From the NCBI GenBank assembly GCA_963971535.1, contig OZ020589.1:86565796-86629795 (forward strand): DNA of 64,000 nucleotides, written 5' to 3'. Shown in pieces: positions 33,195 to 44,658 of this stretch (within the stretch, counting starts at the first letter, position 1; every line of letters begins with the position of its first letter). The notes below the pieces were generated by a model. That model worked only from the letters and a program-made list of their open reading frames with translations, did not search any database and was not told the DNA's origin. Source of the DNA: Notolepis coatsorum. Its lineage: Eukaryota > Chordata > Actinopteri > Aulopiformes > Paralepididae. The position numbers were made by a program, and so were the translations under genes.

Positions 33195-35343
33195 TGTAAC
33201 TGAGGGGTACAATTCCCTGACTGTATTGATAAGTATGGTATCATTAAACCACTACCGCTTTATGTACTTTAACTACTGGCCACACAGTACATGATATAGA
33301 TATGATGAACACTTTCCCACCTGATGAAACCAAGTCCACACAAATGTATCCGTCGAATCTTTAATATATAGCAAAGGGTATATACAACGTTCACGTAATG
33401 ACATTTATGATTTGAATGCACTTGTAAGGCAAATGAGTATTCGTAGGCAAATCAACATTGAATGTCCAATCTCTGGTTACGCAGGAAGCAAGTATACAAC
33501 CTGGTTCTTTAGGGAACTATAGCGATGGTACTTAATGATTATAGCTGGATACACTAAAGGGGGTCCCGCTGGTTGTAAGTCAGTAGGGGGGGGGGGGGTT
33601 AGGAGAGCCGCTGGCGATATCCCATCTGGCCAACGATTTCTTGGGAGAATTCAGAGTGCTGAACACGGTGCCCACAGAACCTTGGTCCACAGATGAATAC
33701 AGTTGGGCCCTCTTGTAGACGGTAGCTGCCGGTCCACAACGAAGAGACATGAGGCGACCTCACTCGGGTTAGAGCGCCGTCTCACCTGGACTCCTCTCGG
33801 GGGTAGTTCCAACAATTACCAGTGTTGGCTGTTATCCATGGCATAATCAAAGCACCCAAAGCAAGTAGATAATCCAAGCCGTGTAGGGCTCGCCGTCGTC
33901 CGGGTAAGGTAATCCAATGTGCAGGTCCACTCGTCCTTGCCCAGAACTCCTCGGATGAAAGCACCACACGTGGTCTGGCACAATATATAAGACAATCCCA
34001 ATCCATAGAACCAATCGTAATCAAGGGCACACAACAAAAAATTTGTTTATATGCGGACGATGTAATATTGTTCATGCAAAACCCCAAAACCACATTGCCT
34101 CATCTGCTCAAGTTGATTGAGGACTTTGGTGATTTATCGGGATTTAAGATAAATTGGCCGAAGTCGGCTTTCCTTCCACTTAACACCCCTGCAAAAAAAG
34201 ATACAACCCTCCCAGGACAGATACCGATGGTAAAACATTTCAGATGCTTGGGAGTGGAAATATTCCCTACCATAAGACAAACGGTGAAGCACAACTACAC
34301 AAAAATCCAAAACAAAATCAAAGACGACCTTGATAGATGGGCAAAACTTAAAAACACAGTACAAGCACGGATATCAATAGTTAAGATGGATGTACTACCT
34401 AAAATCAACTTCTTCTGTTCAATGCTACCGTTACCCCCTCCAGAGGGTTACTGGAAAAGATTACACTCCTCCACATACAAATTTATTTGGAATAACAAAC
34501 CACCACGTATAAAAAGATCCACCGCACAGAGAAATAAAGCAGATGGTGGCGTGGCATTTCCAGATTTTTTCCTATATTTTAAGGCGTACACATTAAGTCC
34601 ATTGACAACATGGTTTGACTCCCAAGCATTAGCATCCTTGAGAAAAATAGAAGAAAACATAGTAGCCCCACATAGACTGAAGGACATAGCATACACTAAA
34701 CTACCAATCAAGCACTGTGAACGAGTCTGCCCAGCCTGGTTAAGACTCTAGATAACGCGAGGAAAACGATGGGGGTACTGCTCACTTTATAACTCTAACC
34801 GAACGATGCACCATACATAATAGACTATTATTAACTTAATAGAAATACGTCCCACTCGACGGTATAGTGCCAAACTATGACAATTCAACTATTAATCCAC
34901 ACGATGTCTCAATGCCATTCTGAGGCCAAGTTGACCATACTGCACCACACGTGTATCGTGGGTGAGGCTTAACGTCTTGCCACTAGGTTGGAGGGTAAAG
35001 AACTAAGGGCTAAGGGAAGTTCTACTTTACTTGCGCCATATATATATGCGCTGTGAACAAATAGTACCATTCGTATTTCGGCAGACGTATTCCTACGCGG
35101 AACCGGGGCTAGTAACGACATGTTCGTCGGCACGATTGAACTTGAACCAAGGGGCTTGGCTGCTGGCGCCAAGTTCTTGTCCAATGAGAGAATGAAACTA
35201 TTATGGGCTGTTAGTAGACCAAAGGGATATTCAGTGTATATGTACAAGGAATATACAAGGGATATCAAACGATATACAAATACTATTAAATATATATCCA
35301 TAAATAAATATATATATTCGGTTTAATCTGATCCTTCACAACA
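33195..35343 (-). repeat. BEL 3' LTR carrying a 747-bp LINE insertion
   Basis: 2149 bp; without the inserted 33978-34724 and one copy of GTCTG it is 1397 bp, one base longer than the other LTR (poly-G run length). Only a few substitutions separate the two, e.g. near 33471, 33751 and 33818. Confidence 0.9.
33978..34724 (+). pseudogene. Tx1-type LINE ORF2 internal fragment inserted in the BEL LTR
   Basis: 747 bp matching 32187-32924 of the host LINE at about 99%. The frame is open from the YADD motif C region (LYADDVILF) to about 34747. It lacks both LINE ends and any A tail, and is flanked by a 5-bp duplication GTCTG (33973-33977, 34725-34729). It keeps about 10 bp (GTAGCCCCAC near 34662) that the adjacent LINE has lost, so it is not a simple recent copy of that LINE as it now stands. 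Confidence 0.85.
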
Positions 35344-35354
35344 GCCGCCCCCTA
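35344..35354 (-). promoter_or_regulatory. BEL polypurine-tract-like site
   Basis: Minus strand TAGGGGGCGGC directly before the 3' LTR; same sequence as 1400-1410 in the other copy. Confidence 0.5.
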
Positions 35355-35436
35355 ATTAGTCCCACCTAATTAGCTAAGCAGAGACAGATTGACCGCACTG
35401 TCTACCACTCAAGGTCCGCTGTAAGGGTCAGTCAAC

Positions 35437-37859
35437 TCACAAAGTCATGGGGTCATGGTCGTCATCGATAGTGTCTGGGAGTCTGGGCAGTTCTATTAGC
35501 CTCGCCACGGGTCGTGTGTAAGTTCGCCCTTGGACGAGCACCTCAGCTGCTCGGACCTTGCCATCGGCACCGGTGATCACTTTGCTTACGCGGCCAGCCG
35601 GCCACATAGCTCTGGGTAGTGACTGGTCGATAATCATGACGACTGTTCCTTCTGTCAAATTGTCTCTCTCTTTTACCCACTTCTGGCGGGTCTGTAGAGA
35701 CGGTAGGTAGTGGAGTAGAAAGCTGTTCCAAAACTTGTCAGCTAGTACTTGACTGTACCTCCACATTCTTCGGCCGTTCGCTTCTTCAGGCCTGTACATT
35801 GTCTGGGGTAGCGCGGGGTCCAGCCGCCCCATCAAGAGTGTGTTGGGGGTGACTGGGTCGACATCTGCTATATCACTGGAGACGTAGCCGAGGGGCTTGG
35901 AGTTCAATACTCCCTCGATCTCCATGAGGACTGTCATTAGGACTTCTTCCGCTACAGTCTGGGCCCCAAGCACGGCGTACAGGGCTGTCTTTATAGAACG
36001 TACTTCTCGTTCCCAGGTTCCACCGAAGTGGGGTGCGTTCAGGGGATTAAACTGGAAGTCAATCTGGGATGGAGCGAGGTGGGTCTTAAGTTCTGGGCCC
36101 ATAGCTTGGAAGCTCTCTCTCAGCTCTCTTTCTCCGCCTTTGAAGTTTGTCCCGTGATCAGACAACAATGTAGACGGTTTTCCTTTCCGTGATGTGAATC
36201 TTCGGAAGGCCATAAGGAATGAGTCTGTGCTCATGGTTGGAAGGAGTTCGATATGTATCGCTCTGGTGGTCATGCATTTGAATACAATACCCCACCGCTT
36301 CTCGGTTCCTCTTCCTTTCTTTATATACAACGGGCCAAAACAGTCCATGCCTGTGGAGTGGAATGGCTTGTCGCCGAGTCGGAGGCGACAGGGAGGTAGG
36401 TCAGCCATCCGGGGTATGCTGGGCTGCGCGCGCCACTTTCGGCAGTCTAGACAGGTTCGCTGGAAGCGTCGCACTGCTTCTCTCCCTTGAAGTATCCAAT
36501 AGCGACGTCTGATCTCCGCGAAGACTCTCTCTGCTCCTGCGTGGTGTACATCCTCGTCCTATTTCTTTATGATCAGCTCTGTGACCTTGTGTCGGCTGTT
36601 CAAGACTATCGGGTACTTAACGTCATCCGGTAGATCGGGGGCTCTCCGCAGACGACCACCCACTCTGATGAGATTATGGGCGTCACTCTCGGGTGCCAGG
36701 TGGAGCAATCTGCTGTCTGATGGGACGGGCTTTCCTCCCTGTAGACAGTCTAGCTCGTCGGGGAACAAGTCTCTCTGGGCTCGTTGTAGTAGAAGAAGTT
36801 CTGCTTCTTCGTAGTCAGCTGCTGAAATGTCAGTGGTGGGCTGAATCTCTGGGTGGTGCCACAGAAATGTCTTTAGTTGCGCACTCTGTAGGGTGAGGCA
36901 GTCATCTATGTTGGGGTCTGTGGAGGCGACTGTGCTCAGTCCACAGAACATAGGTTTCTTGTTCTCAGCCTCCTCTTTACTCGCCTCCCGTGGGGTGGGC
37001 GTAGGCCACTCTCCTTCCGGGAGCTTGAGGAACTCTGGTCCGTCACTGTAGATGTTGTGACGGGTGAGGTCATCTAGGGACATTCCCCGGGTGATGACGT
37101 TAGCTGGGTTGTGTTTGGTGTCCACATACCGCCAGCTCGCTGCTTCTGTTAACTCTTGAATCTCGGTGACTCTGACTCCCACGAAGACTTTGTATCTGCA
37201 TGAATCAGACTTGATCCATGTGAGTACTGTCGTGGAATCTGACCACAAGATTGTTCTGTGCACCGGAATGGTGAGTTCACGTTGGATTAACGTGGCTAGA
37301 TGCGCTCCTGCTAGGGCTGCGCAGAGCTCTAGACGCGGGATAGATTGTTGCTTTCGTGGGGCTATTCTTGAGCGAGCCAGGATGAAAGCGGTGTGTATCT
37401 CTCCTCCCTTCTCTTGGGCACGCAAGTAGGCCACAGATCCATAGGCTACTTCGGAGGCGTCGCTGAAGACGTGTAGATCCATCTTGCATGTCTCTATGGC
37501 CTCACTGTGGGTGGGAAGTAGCTGCGGCGTATATTGACGCCTGGGAGTGAGCGGAGCTCCGTCTCCCACTCTCTCCATGTGGAGGCAAGGGGTGCGGGTA
37601 TTGGGTCGTCCCAGCCCTGGTCCTTGTCCCATAGTGCTCGTACAATCATCTTTGCCCTGGTGGTGTAAGGTAGAATACATCCCAACGGGTCATATTGTCT
37701 GGCGAGTGTTCTGTACACACTCCGTCTGGTGGTCGGTATCGCCGTCGACCTTCCCTGCTCCGTGGTCAGGGGTTTGTGTCTATAGTGGAGCGAGTCTGTT
37801 TTGAAGCGCCAGACTAGTCCTAGTGTCATTTCTTGGGCTTCTCCTGGGATTGTCGCCAT
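35437..37859 (-). pseudogene. pol: BEL Pol second part: RNase H, integrase, DUF5641-like tail
   Basis: After the MITE the reading resumes at 37859 (LVWRFKTDSL ... RQYDPLGCILPYTTRAKM). It shifts frame near 37530-37560 and continues as RNase H (HVFSDASEVAYG, RLELCAALAGAHL, LWSDSTTVLTWI, about 37480-37180) and the linker TKHNPANVITRGMSL. A TAG at 36556-36558 stands where the copy at 1-1318 has TAC. The integrase then continues to 35437: zinc-binding CLDC, and D,D,E residues in GMDCFGP, LLSDHGTNF and HFGGTWEREV. The DUF5641-like tail (KWVKERDNLTEG) ends at the stop. One frameshift and one nonsense mutation make it a pseudogene. Confidence 0.85.
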
Positions 37860-38204
37860 CCAGGGCCCTCATGCATCAACGTGTTCTACGCACAGATCTG
37901 TGCGTAACCCGTGCGTACGATCATTTCTAAGCAAAGAGTGGGATTCATCAATTTCGATTTGAACTTGACTTCGTGCGTACATCTACGCACATTTCAGACC
38001 TGGCGTACCTAGCTCCCAGTGGTAGAATATATTATTACAACAAGGAAATGAGCTTCTGTGCATAATAACACTGGATGTTCTGTATGAACCGTAGTTCATT
38101 ATAGTTCATTGTAAGATAGCAACAGTAGTGTAATTATGGTCAAAACCCTATAAATAGCATTTGGAATAATAGATCTTTCTCTCAGAATGAATGCAGCATG
38201 TCAT

Positions 38205-38345
38205 ATATGTTACGATGAATTGAAAATGGGGGACCCTGATGTAAACAAGACGAAAGTCTTTCTCTGGTCTGCATCCCCTTAACAATTGTATGTATTGAGC
38301 TGTACTGTACTGTACCCATTCTGCAATCTGTTAATAAAGTTTTCA
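38205..38345 (+). repeat. Dispersed retroelement 3' tail (family R1)
   Basis: GGGGGACCCTGATGTAAACA through CTGGTCTGCATCCCCTTAAC to CAATCTGTTAATAAAG. Related copies are at 38437-38560 (minus), 47170-47312 (plus), 48955-49095 (minus) and 51770-51852 (plus). All end in variable tetranucleotide tails (ATTC or TCAA), typical of LINE or SINE 3' ends. I do not know its name. Confidence 0.75.
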
Positions 38346-38436
38346 TTCATTCATGGTTTATATAGCGTTATCGGAATATACGGGGTGTAGGCTACTGACT
38401 GACTGCGCTCCGCGTAGCTTGATTGATTGATTGATT

Positions 38437-38560
38437 GAAAAGTTTATTAACAGATTGCAGAATGGGTACAGTACAGTACAGCTCAGTACATACAATTGTT
38501 AAGGGGATGCAGACCAACTTTCGTCTTGTTTACATCAGGGTCCCCCATTCTCAATTCATC
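38437..38560 (-). repeat. R1 tail, inverted copy
   Basis: Reverse complement of the 38205 copy, preceded by a (TTGA)n tail at 38420-38437. The two form a large inverted repeat inside the MITE. Confidence 0.75.
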
Positions 38561-39431
38561 ATAAATCATAAAGCTCAACTCGTTATTATTCTGCGCAGAC
38601 CGCAGGAACACGGGAACGTTCTGATTATATTTAAAAGGCTTTACGTTAAACGAAACAAGTGGAATTTCGAAGCCGTAAGCAGAATACAAGTCATATGAAT
38701 ATAGTGTTCTTCCCCCTTTTTACTGTATAAGAAAGAATAGAAAACGCATTGCAATGACACTATAGTGGACAGACTATGTATATGATGGAATTCAAGTTCA
38801 TGTATTGAAAGGCAGGATACATCATACATGCAGTGAGATTCATTGTTCTTGTATATGCTCTCGTATTATTGTTTATATAGGCTACCCAATACTGACATCA
38901 AAATAGATTGTAGTATGCCTCTAGAAATCATATGCAGCAGGTAGAAAATTGACGGGAGATCCATCGCGATTTGGAATAGAATTGAGGAGAACTTTAATCC
39001 GTGGGTATTAATCAAACAACACGGGAAAAGGCAGTCATATTCCAGCGCGGTCTTTATTAGCCGACAACAAAATAGATGCCTCTAAAAATCATATAGCCAA
39101 TCGAACACAACTAATAAAGGCATTCATACAGCACGGTTATAATGACACACAACCAAACAGTGGTCAACGAACGGTCTTTATTAGTATTTTGAGCTGTCCA
39201 GGCAGAATTGCAGCAATGGTTTTAGGGAGCCGTTGATATCTGACATCACCGTTTACAAGTCCGCCTTTTATTTATCCCATAAATCATAATACGCGATAGT
39301 GTCTTCTTGGTTCGACAGCAGTGAATTCTGTGTGATGAATGCCGACTTCCCTGTGCGTACGCTAGTTCTACATTCCGTGCTTACGTGTGGAAGTAGGTCA
39401 AGTTCAAAGTCCACGTTGATGCATGAGGGCC

Positions 39432-42400
39432 CAGGTCTCGCTGCTGGCAGCCTTGTCCGCGGGGGAGAGGCTGCGCAATACGTGCGGGTCGCTGCTGGCC
39501 CACTGCCTGAGATCAAAGCCGCCTTTGATCAGGGAGGCGCGTAGCTTGAGTAGGAGAGCCTCGGCTTCTTCTTGAGTCGAAACGCTTTGTAAACAGTTGT
39601 CCACGTAGAAACTGTTCTTCACACTGTGTCGGACCTCTTCATCTGCTGCTGGGTCCTCTGCGACGTGTTTCTGCAGTGCAAATGTAGCACAGCACGGGCT
39701 GCATGTGGTTCCGAAGGGGAGGACTTCCCATTGGTAGATGGCTGGGTGCTCATCTCCGATCCTCTCTCTCCATAGGAACCGCAGTAGGGGCTTATCCTCC
39801 TCCACTAGTCTCACCTGCAGGAACATCCCTTTGATATCCCCGCTGATAGCCACCTTGTCCTGGCGGAAGCGTAGTAGCACGCCTAGTAGAGATGGGCCGA
39901 GTGTGGGGCCGGGCAAGAGCTCTTTATTCAGATTCTGGGATCCGATCTGGTAGCTGCAGTTAAACACAATGCGATCCTTGCCGTTGTGGTGGACCTTGTG
40001 GTGCGGCACGCACCATGATTCGGTCGTCTGATCGGCCTCTTTAATGTCAATCTTCATTACGTGTCTCGCTGTGATTAGCTTCTCAATCTCAGCGCGGTAC
40101 ACACTCTCTTGAGCGGGGTCTTTGGCTAGGCGCCGCTCTGTGTTCAATAGATACCGCTCCGTAGCTTCTTTCGTGGCGTGAAAGGTGGGCATTCCCTCTC
40201 GCCTCAGGAGTGGAGTTGCGTATCTCATCACTCCGGCGACTGTGACTCTCTTTGTCCCTTGCTCGAGGAGGTTTATGGCGTAAATGTCTTCTTTAGAACG
40301 AATGTCTTTCTTTTCGTTCTTAAAGGGCATTGTCTCTAGTGTCCATAGCCTCTCGACATGCTGCAGGAGAGTGGTGGCTTCTTCTGTCACTCTGGAGTGG
40401 AGGCAGCTAGTGGCTGCTGTTCGGTTGAGAGATTTAGCGAGGGGGCCTTGTAGTGTCCATCCTAGGCGGGTCTCGACTGCTGCAGGACAGCCTCTGGGTC
40501 CTGTATGGACCCGGTCTATCGGGACTATGAGGTCTGCATGGTCGGAGCCTATCAGCAGGGTCAGGGTGGCGCCGTCTATGAGCGGGATAGGTAGTTGACG
40601 CAGGTGCACATATTTATCCATCAGCTTGGCGATGGGGTAGGTGTACTGTGATAGTCCTATTTCTTGGCTGGTGAAAGCATTTGTAATCCTATACCGTCGC
40701 TCTGGCAACCCGCTTGCTGCGATAGTGAAGGAGACATTCTCGCCTTTTATCGTCTTTAAATCTCTTCTTATTGTCCGAATCGTCATTTGGTTCTCGCTCC
40801 CCCGCAGTCCCAGCTGGGCCGCAGCGGACGCGAGCAGAAGGGTCTTCTCTGACCCGTCATCAAGGACGGCGTATGTGTCCATGACTTTATCTTGGTAGCT
40901 CAATGTTACACGGACTATCTTTAAGAGCACTTGGGCGCCGCTGCTGCTGGCGGGGTCAATGTACATGACACTTGCCTTGGTGCTGCTCGGTGGTGCAGGT
41001 GCAGGCTTTCTTCTGTTACTGTCGTGTAGGACATCTAGGTGGGCTCCGTCACACCGACTGCACCTCTTCTTTAGGCGGCACTCGGCTGCCATGTGACTGC
41101 GCGCACATCGGTAACAGCGCCTGTTGGACTTTATCCATTGACTCACTTCTTCTGCATTCATCTTTGTGAACAGGTCACATTGTGACAGCCAGTGTTCCTT
41201 CTCGCAGTACGGGCACACCATCTTCCACTTCTCTTTTCTCGAGGGGGTACTGTGGTTCTTACTGCTCGGTACTGATTCTGATTGGTGCATGACAGTCACC
41301 GATCTTCTTCCATCGTTTATTCTCCTGGGTCCCTCTCTGGAGCTTGGTGTGCTCCGCACGAACGTATCCAGTCGTAAGCTGCTGACTTCTCTCGCTAGGA
41401 AGTCGGCTAGATCGAGGAGGGATGGTTCGGGACCGTTAGGATCACGGTGGTCTCTCTGCCGCCTAAAGCGCTCTTGTCTGGCGGGTGGCAGCTTCTCTAA
41501 AATCCTCTCGACGTTAGAGTTGGCGTATAGCTCGTGCATACCCTTTTCTCGTTGCGCTCCCAGCATCCCTACCAGGGACTGCACTTTTATAGACAGGTCG
41601 TCTAATGAGCGATTGTCTGTTGCTGGGGGTAGGCGGTCAATATGCCTTATCTCTTGGATTACGTAATCCCATATACGTCCATATCTCTGGTCCAGCGCTG
41701 CTAGAGCCGCGGTGTATGGGGTCGTAGAGGTGGCATAGGCTAGCGCTATATTGTGCGCTCTGGGTACTTTCAGGTGCTTCAGTAATATTGCATACTTGTG
41801 ACGTTCATCAACGACATCCACCATCATTGTCTCTAAGCACATTCGGAGCTCCGTGTACTGTGCCCGATTCTCATGGGTGAAGTCTGGGATGGTCGGTGTG
41901 GCAATGTATGACGCCGTGGATGGCTGATACATCGGCGAGCGTTGGGGGAGAGGCCTCCTAGGCGAGTCTCCTCTTGCGCCTCTCTGTGGGCTGGTACCGG
42001 CAGGGTACCATGGCCCGCTGGTCCAGGTGCTATTCCTCGGGGCTGGTCGTGCGTCGTGCTCACCCGTGAATAGAGTCGGGGGTCTGTAGCGCAGCGCCGC
42101 GGGGGTATAGCCTGGGCTGTACTGGACCTCCTGGTCCGGTGGAGTACTGTGCTGTCGTCGGGCTTGGTTCTCCTCCTCTCCCTCTTCTTCTTCTATCAGG
42201 TCCTCTAGATCCTGTAGTTGTTTATTTAGCTTCTCCGCAGTGTATGCTGCTCCTTCCTTGTAGCTGGGTCTCGCTTGGACCGGTCGGGGAAGGGGGTCTG
42301 CGGGGGGTATAGGCTTGGTCTGTTGGTCAAGTTCAGGGTCGCTTGCTCGGTTAGGAGACGCTGCCCTTGACTGTTGTCTCGACGAGTTCCTTGAACCCCT

Positions 42401-43189
42401 GGCGGAGGGAGAGGGTGTTGCCTTGAGGATCAGCTGCTCCATTAGTTGCGCTTGTAGCTTGTCGCGCTCGGCTTGTAGTCTGTCGCGCTCGGTTTCGCGC
42501 TGGATGAGAGCGAGGTCGCGCTCTGCTTCTCTTTGGGCACCGGCAGCGGCACGCTGGGTGTCTGCTCGGTCTCTTGCCATATTCTCTTCCGTCTGAAGGC
42601 GTCTCATCTCCAGGCGTATGCGCTCTTCTTCGCTCCGTTGCTGTGTCTGGAGTCGATCGCGTTCACCCTGAAGTCGATCGCGTTCACCCTGGAGTCGATC
42701 GCGTTCGGTAGAGGCTGTCAGGCTGATGAGGAACGCCTATGATAGCATCCTCTCCGCTTCGCTGGGGGAAGACGGTTGTAGAGGTGAGCCGCTCCTGGCG
42801 GTACTCGTTGGGGAGTCCTGGAGCTCTATTTCCTCAGCGCTCTCCTCCTCTTCTTCCGTGCAGAGTTCTCTCTCTGTAGGGTTGTCTTCCTCCCGGGGCT
42901 GGTCGGGGACTACTTCTTCGGTATTGGCGGGGGGTAAAGGCATGTCAGCTCCCTCCTGGTCCCCACCGTGAGCTTGGTCAGTTACATTAGAACCCACTAG
43001 GGCCTCTGTGGTCGGGGTAACCTGGTCGTTAAGGTCAGACATAATTTTACTTTCTACTTTTACCGCGTTTACCGTTTGTAGAAGGCTAGGTAGTTGACTG
43101 ACAGCGTAATCCTCTAAGTACGGAGGTGGCTGTCGTCTGCGCCGCGGGCGTTCTACGTTAGGAGGACCGTTTCGTGGAGTGTTCATCAT
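39432..43189 (-). pseudogene. gag-pol: BEL Gag, protease and reverse transcriptase (first part of gag-pol)
   Basis: The frame opens at MMNTPRNGPPNVE (43189) just inside the 5' LTR. A stop lies at 42737-42739 in the same frame, which then runs open to the MITE at 39431. In order: a Glu/Arg-rich coiled coil with GERDRLQ repeats (about 42700-42500), a Pro/Ser-rich stretch, a gag core, Cys/His knuckles (CPYCEKEHWLSQC, CYRCARSHMAAEC, CSRCDGAHL, about 41215-41035), an aspartic protease with DDG (AVLDDGSEKTLLL, near 40865) and the reverse transcriptase (CVPHHKVHH; DIKGMFLQV, motif A; FGTTCSPCCA, motif B; FYVDNCLQS, motif C, near 39600). Motif C is YVDN rather than YVDD. The protein would package and copy element RNA; the gag stop and MITE insertion disable this copy. 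Confidence 0.85.
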
Positions 43190-43238
43190 AGGCCATTTCA
43201 ATATTAATAGCACTATATTAATATTACACTAGTTACCC

Positions 43239-43255
43239 TCCGGCTCGAAGGACCA
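43239..43255 (-). promoter_or_regulatory. BEL primer binding site, tRNA-Tyr
   Basis: Minus strand TGGTCCTTCGAGCCGGA starts two bases after the 5' LTR. It is the exact complement of the last 17 nt of eukaryotic tRNA-Tyr with CCA (TCCGGCTCGAAGGACCA). Confidence 0.85.
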
Positions 43256-43257
43256 AT

Positions 43258-44653
43258 TGTAACTGAGGGGTACAATTCCCTGACTGTATTGATAAGTATG
43301 GTATCATTAAACCACTACCGCTTTATGTACTTTAACTACTGGCCACACAGTACATGATATAGATATGATGAACACTTTCCCACCTGATGAAACCAAGTCC
43401 ACACAAATGTATCCGTCGAATCTTTAATATATAGCAAAGGGTATATACAACGTTCACGTAATGACATTTATGATTTGAATGCACTTGTAAGGCAAATGAG
43501 TATTCGTAGGCAAATCAACATTGAATGTCCAATCGCTGGTTACGCAGGAAGCAAGTATACAACCTGGTTCTTTAGGGAACTATAGCGATGGTACTTAATG
43601 ATTATAGCTGGATACACTAAAGGGGGTCCCGCTGGTTGTAAGTCAGTAGGGGGGGGGGGGTTAGGAGAGCCGCTGGCGATATCCCATCTGGCCAACGATT
43701 TCTTGGGAGAATTCAGAGTGCTGAACACGGTGCCCACAGAACCTTGGTCCACAGATGAATACAGTTGGGCCCTCTTGTAGACGGTAGCTGCCGGTCCACA
43801 ACGAAGAGACGTGAGGCGACCTCACTCGGGTTAGAGCGCCGTCTCACCTGGACTCCTCTCGGGGGTAGTTCCAACACTTACCAGTGTTGGCTGTTATCCA
43901 TGGCATAATCAAAGCACCCAAAGCAAGTAGATAATCCAAGCCGTGTAGGGCTCGCCGTCGTCCGGGTAAGGTAATCCAATGTGCAGGTCCACTCGTCCTT
44001 GCCCAGAACTCCTCGGATGAAAGCACCACACGTGGTCTGCCCAGCCTGGTTAAGACTCTAGATAACGCGAGGAAAACGATGGGGGTACTGCTCACTTTAT
44101 AACTCTAACCGAACGATGCACCATACATAATAGACTATTATTAACTTAATAGAAATACGTCCCACTCGACGGTATAGTGCCAAACTATGACAATTCAACT
44201 ATTAATCCACACGATGTCTCAATGCCATTCTGAGGCCAAGTTGACCATACTGCACCACACGTGTATCGTGGGTGAGGCTTAACGTCTTGCCACTAGGTTG
44301 GAGGGTAAAGAACTAAGGGCTAAGGGAAGTTCTACTTTACTTGCGCCATATATATATGCGCTGTGAACAAATAGTACCATTCGTATTTCGGCAGACGTAT
44401 TCCTACGCGGAACCGGGGCTAGTAACGACATGTTCGTCGGCACGATTGAACTTGAACCAAGGGGCTTGGCTGCTGGCGCCAAGTTCTTGTCCAATGAGAG
44501 AATGAAACTATTATGGGCTGTTAGTAGACCAAAGGGATATTCAGTGTATATGTACAAGGAATATACAAGGGATATCAAACGATATACAAATACTATTAAA
44601 TATATATCCATAAATAAATATATATATTCGGTTTAATCTGATCCTTCACAACA
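43258..44653 (-). repeat. BEL 5' LTR
   Basis: 1396 bp, minus strand TGTTGTGAAGG ... CTCAGTTACA, without the insertion found in the 3' LTR. A TATATATATG tract near 44350 and AT-rich repeats near 44600 lie within it. Confidence 0.9.
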
Positions 44654-44658
44654 GTTAG
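44654..44658. repeat. BEL TSD, right copy
   Basis: GTTAG, matching 33190-33194; the LINE sequence resumes right after. Confidence 0.85.

Larger units (their letters stand above)
37864..39431. mobile_element. Harbinger-like MITE inserted in BEL pol
   Basis: 1568-bp insertion with perfect 20-bp terminal inverted repeats (GGCCCTCATGCATCAACGTG) and a 3-bp duplication CAG (37861-37863, 39432-39434). PIF/Harbinger elements of fish favour a CWG target, which fits. A 5-bp reading of the duplication (CCAGG) is also possible because the ends are symmetric. No transposase is encoded, so it is non-autonomous. It holds two inverted copies of a dispersed retroelement tail (38205-38345 and 38437-38560), and sub-terminal CGTGCGTA/CTACGCAC motifs. 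Confidence 0.75.
33195..44653 (-). mobile_element. BEL/Pao LTR retrotransposon with both LTRs, nested in the LINE
   Basis: Minus-strand element with its 5' LTR at 43258-44653, PBS, gag-pol (43189 to 35437), purine tract and 3' LTR at 33195-35343, flanked by GTTAG. The LTRs are nearly identical apart from an insertion in the 3' one, so integration was recent. Pol is nevertheless disabled by a stop in gag, a MITE insertion in the RT/RNase H region, a frameshift and a stop before the integrase. A second copy of the family occupies 1-2810. Confidence 0.92.
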
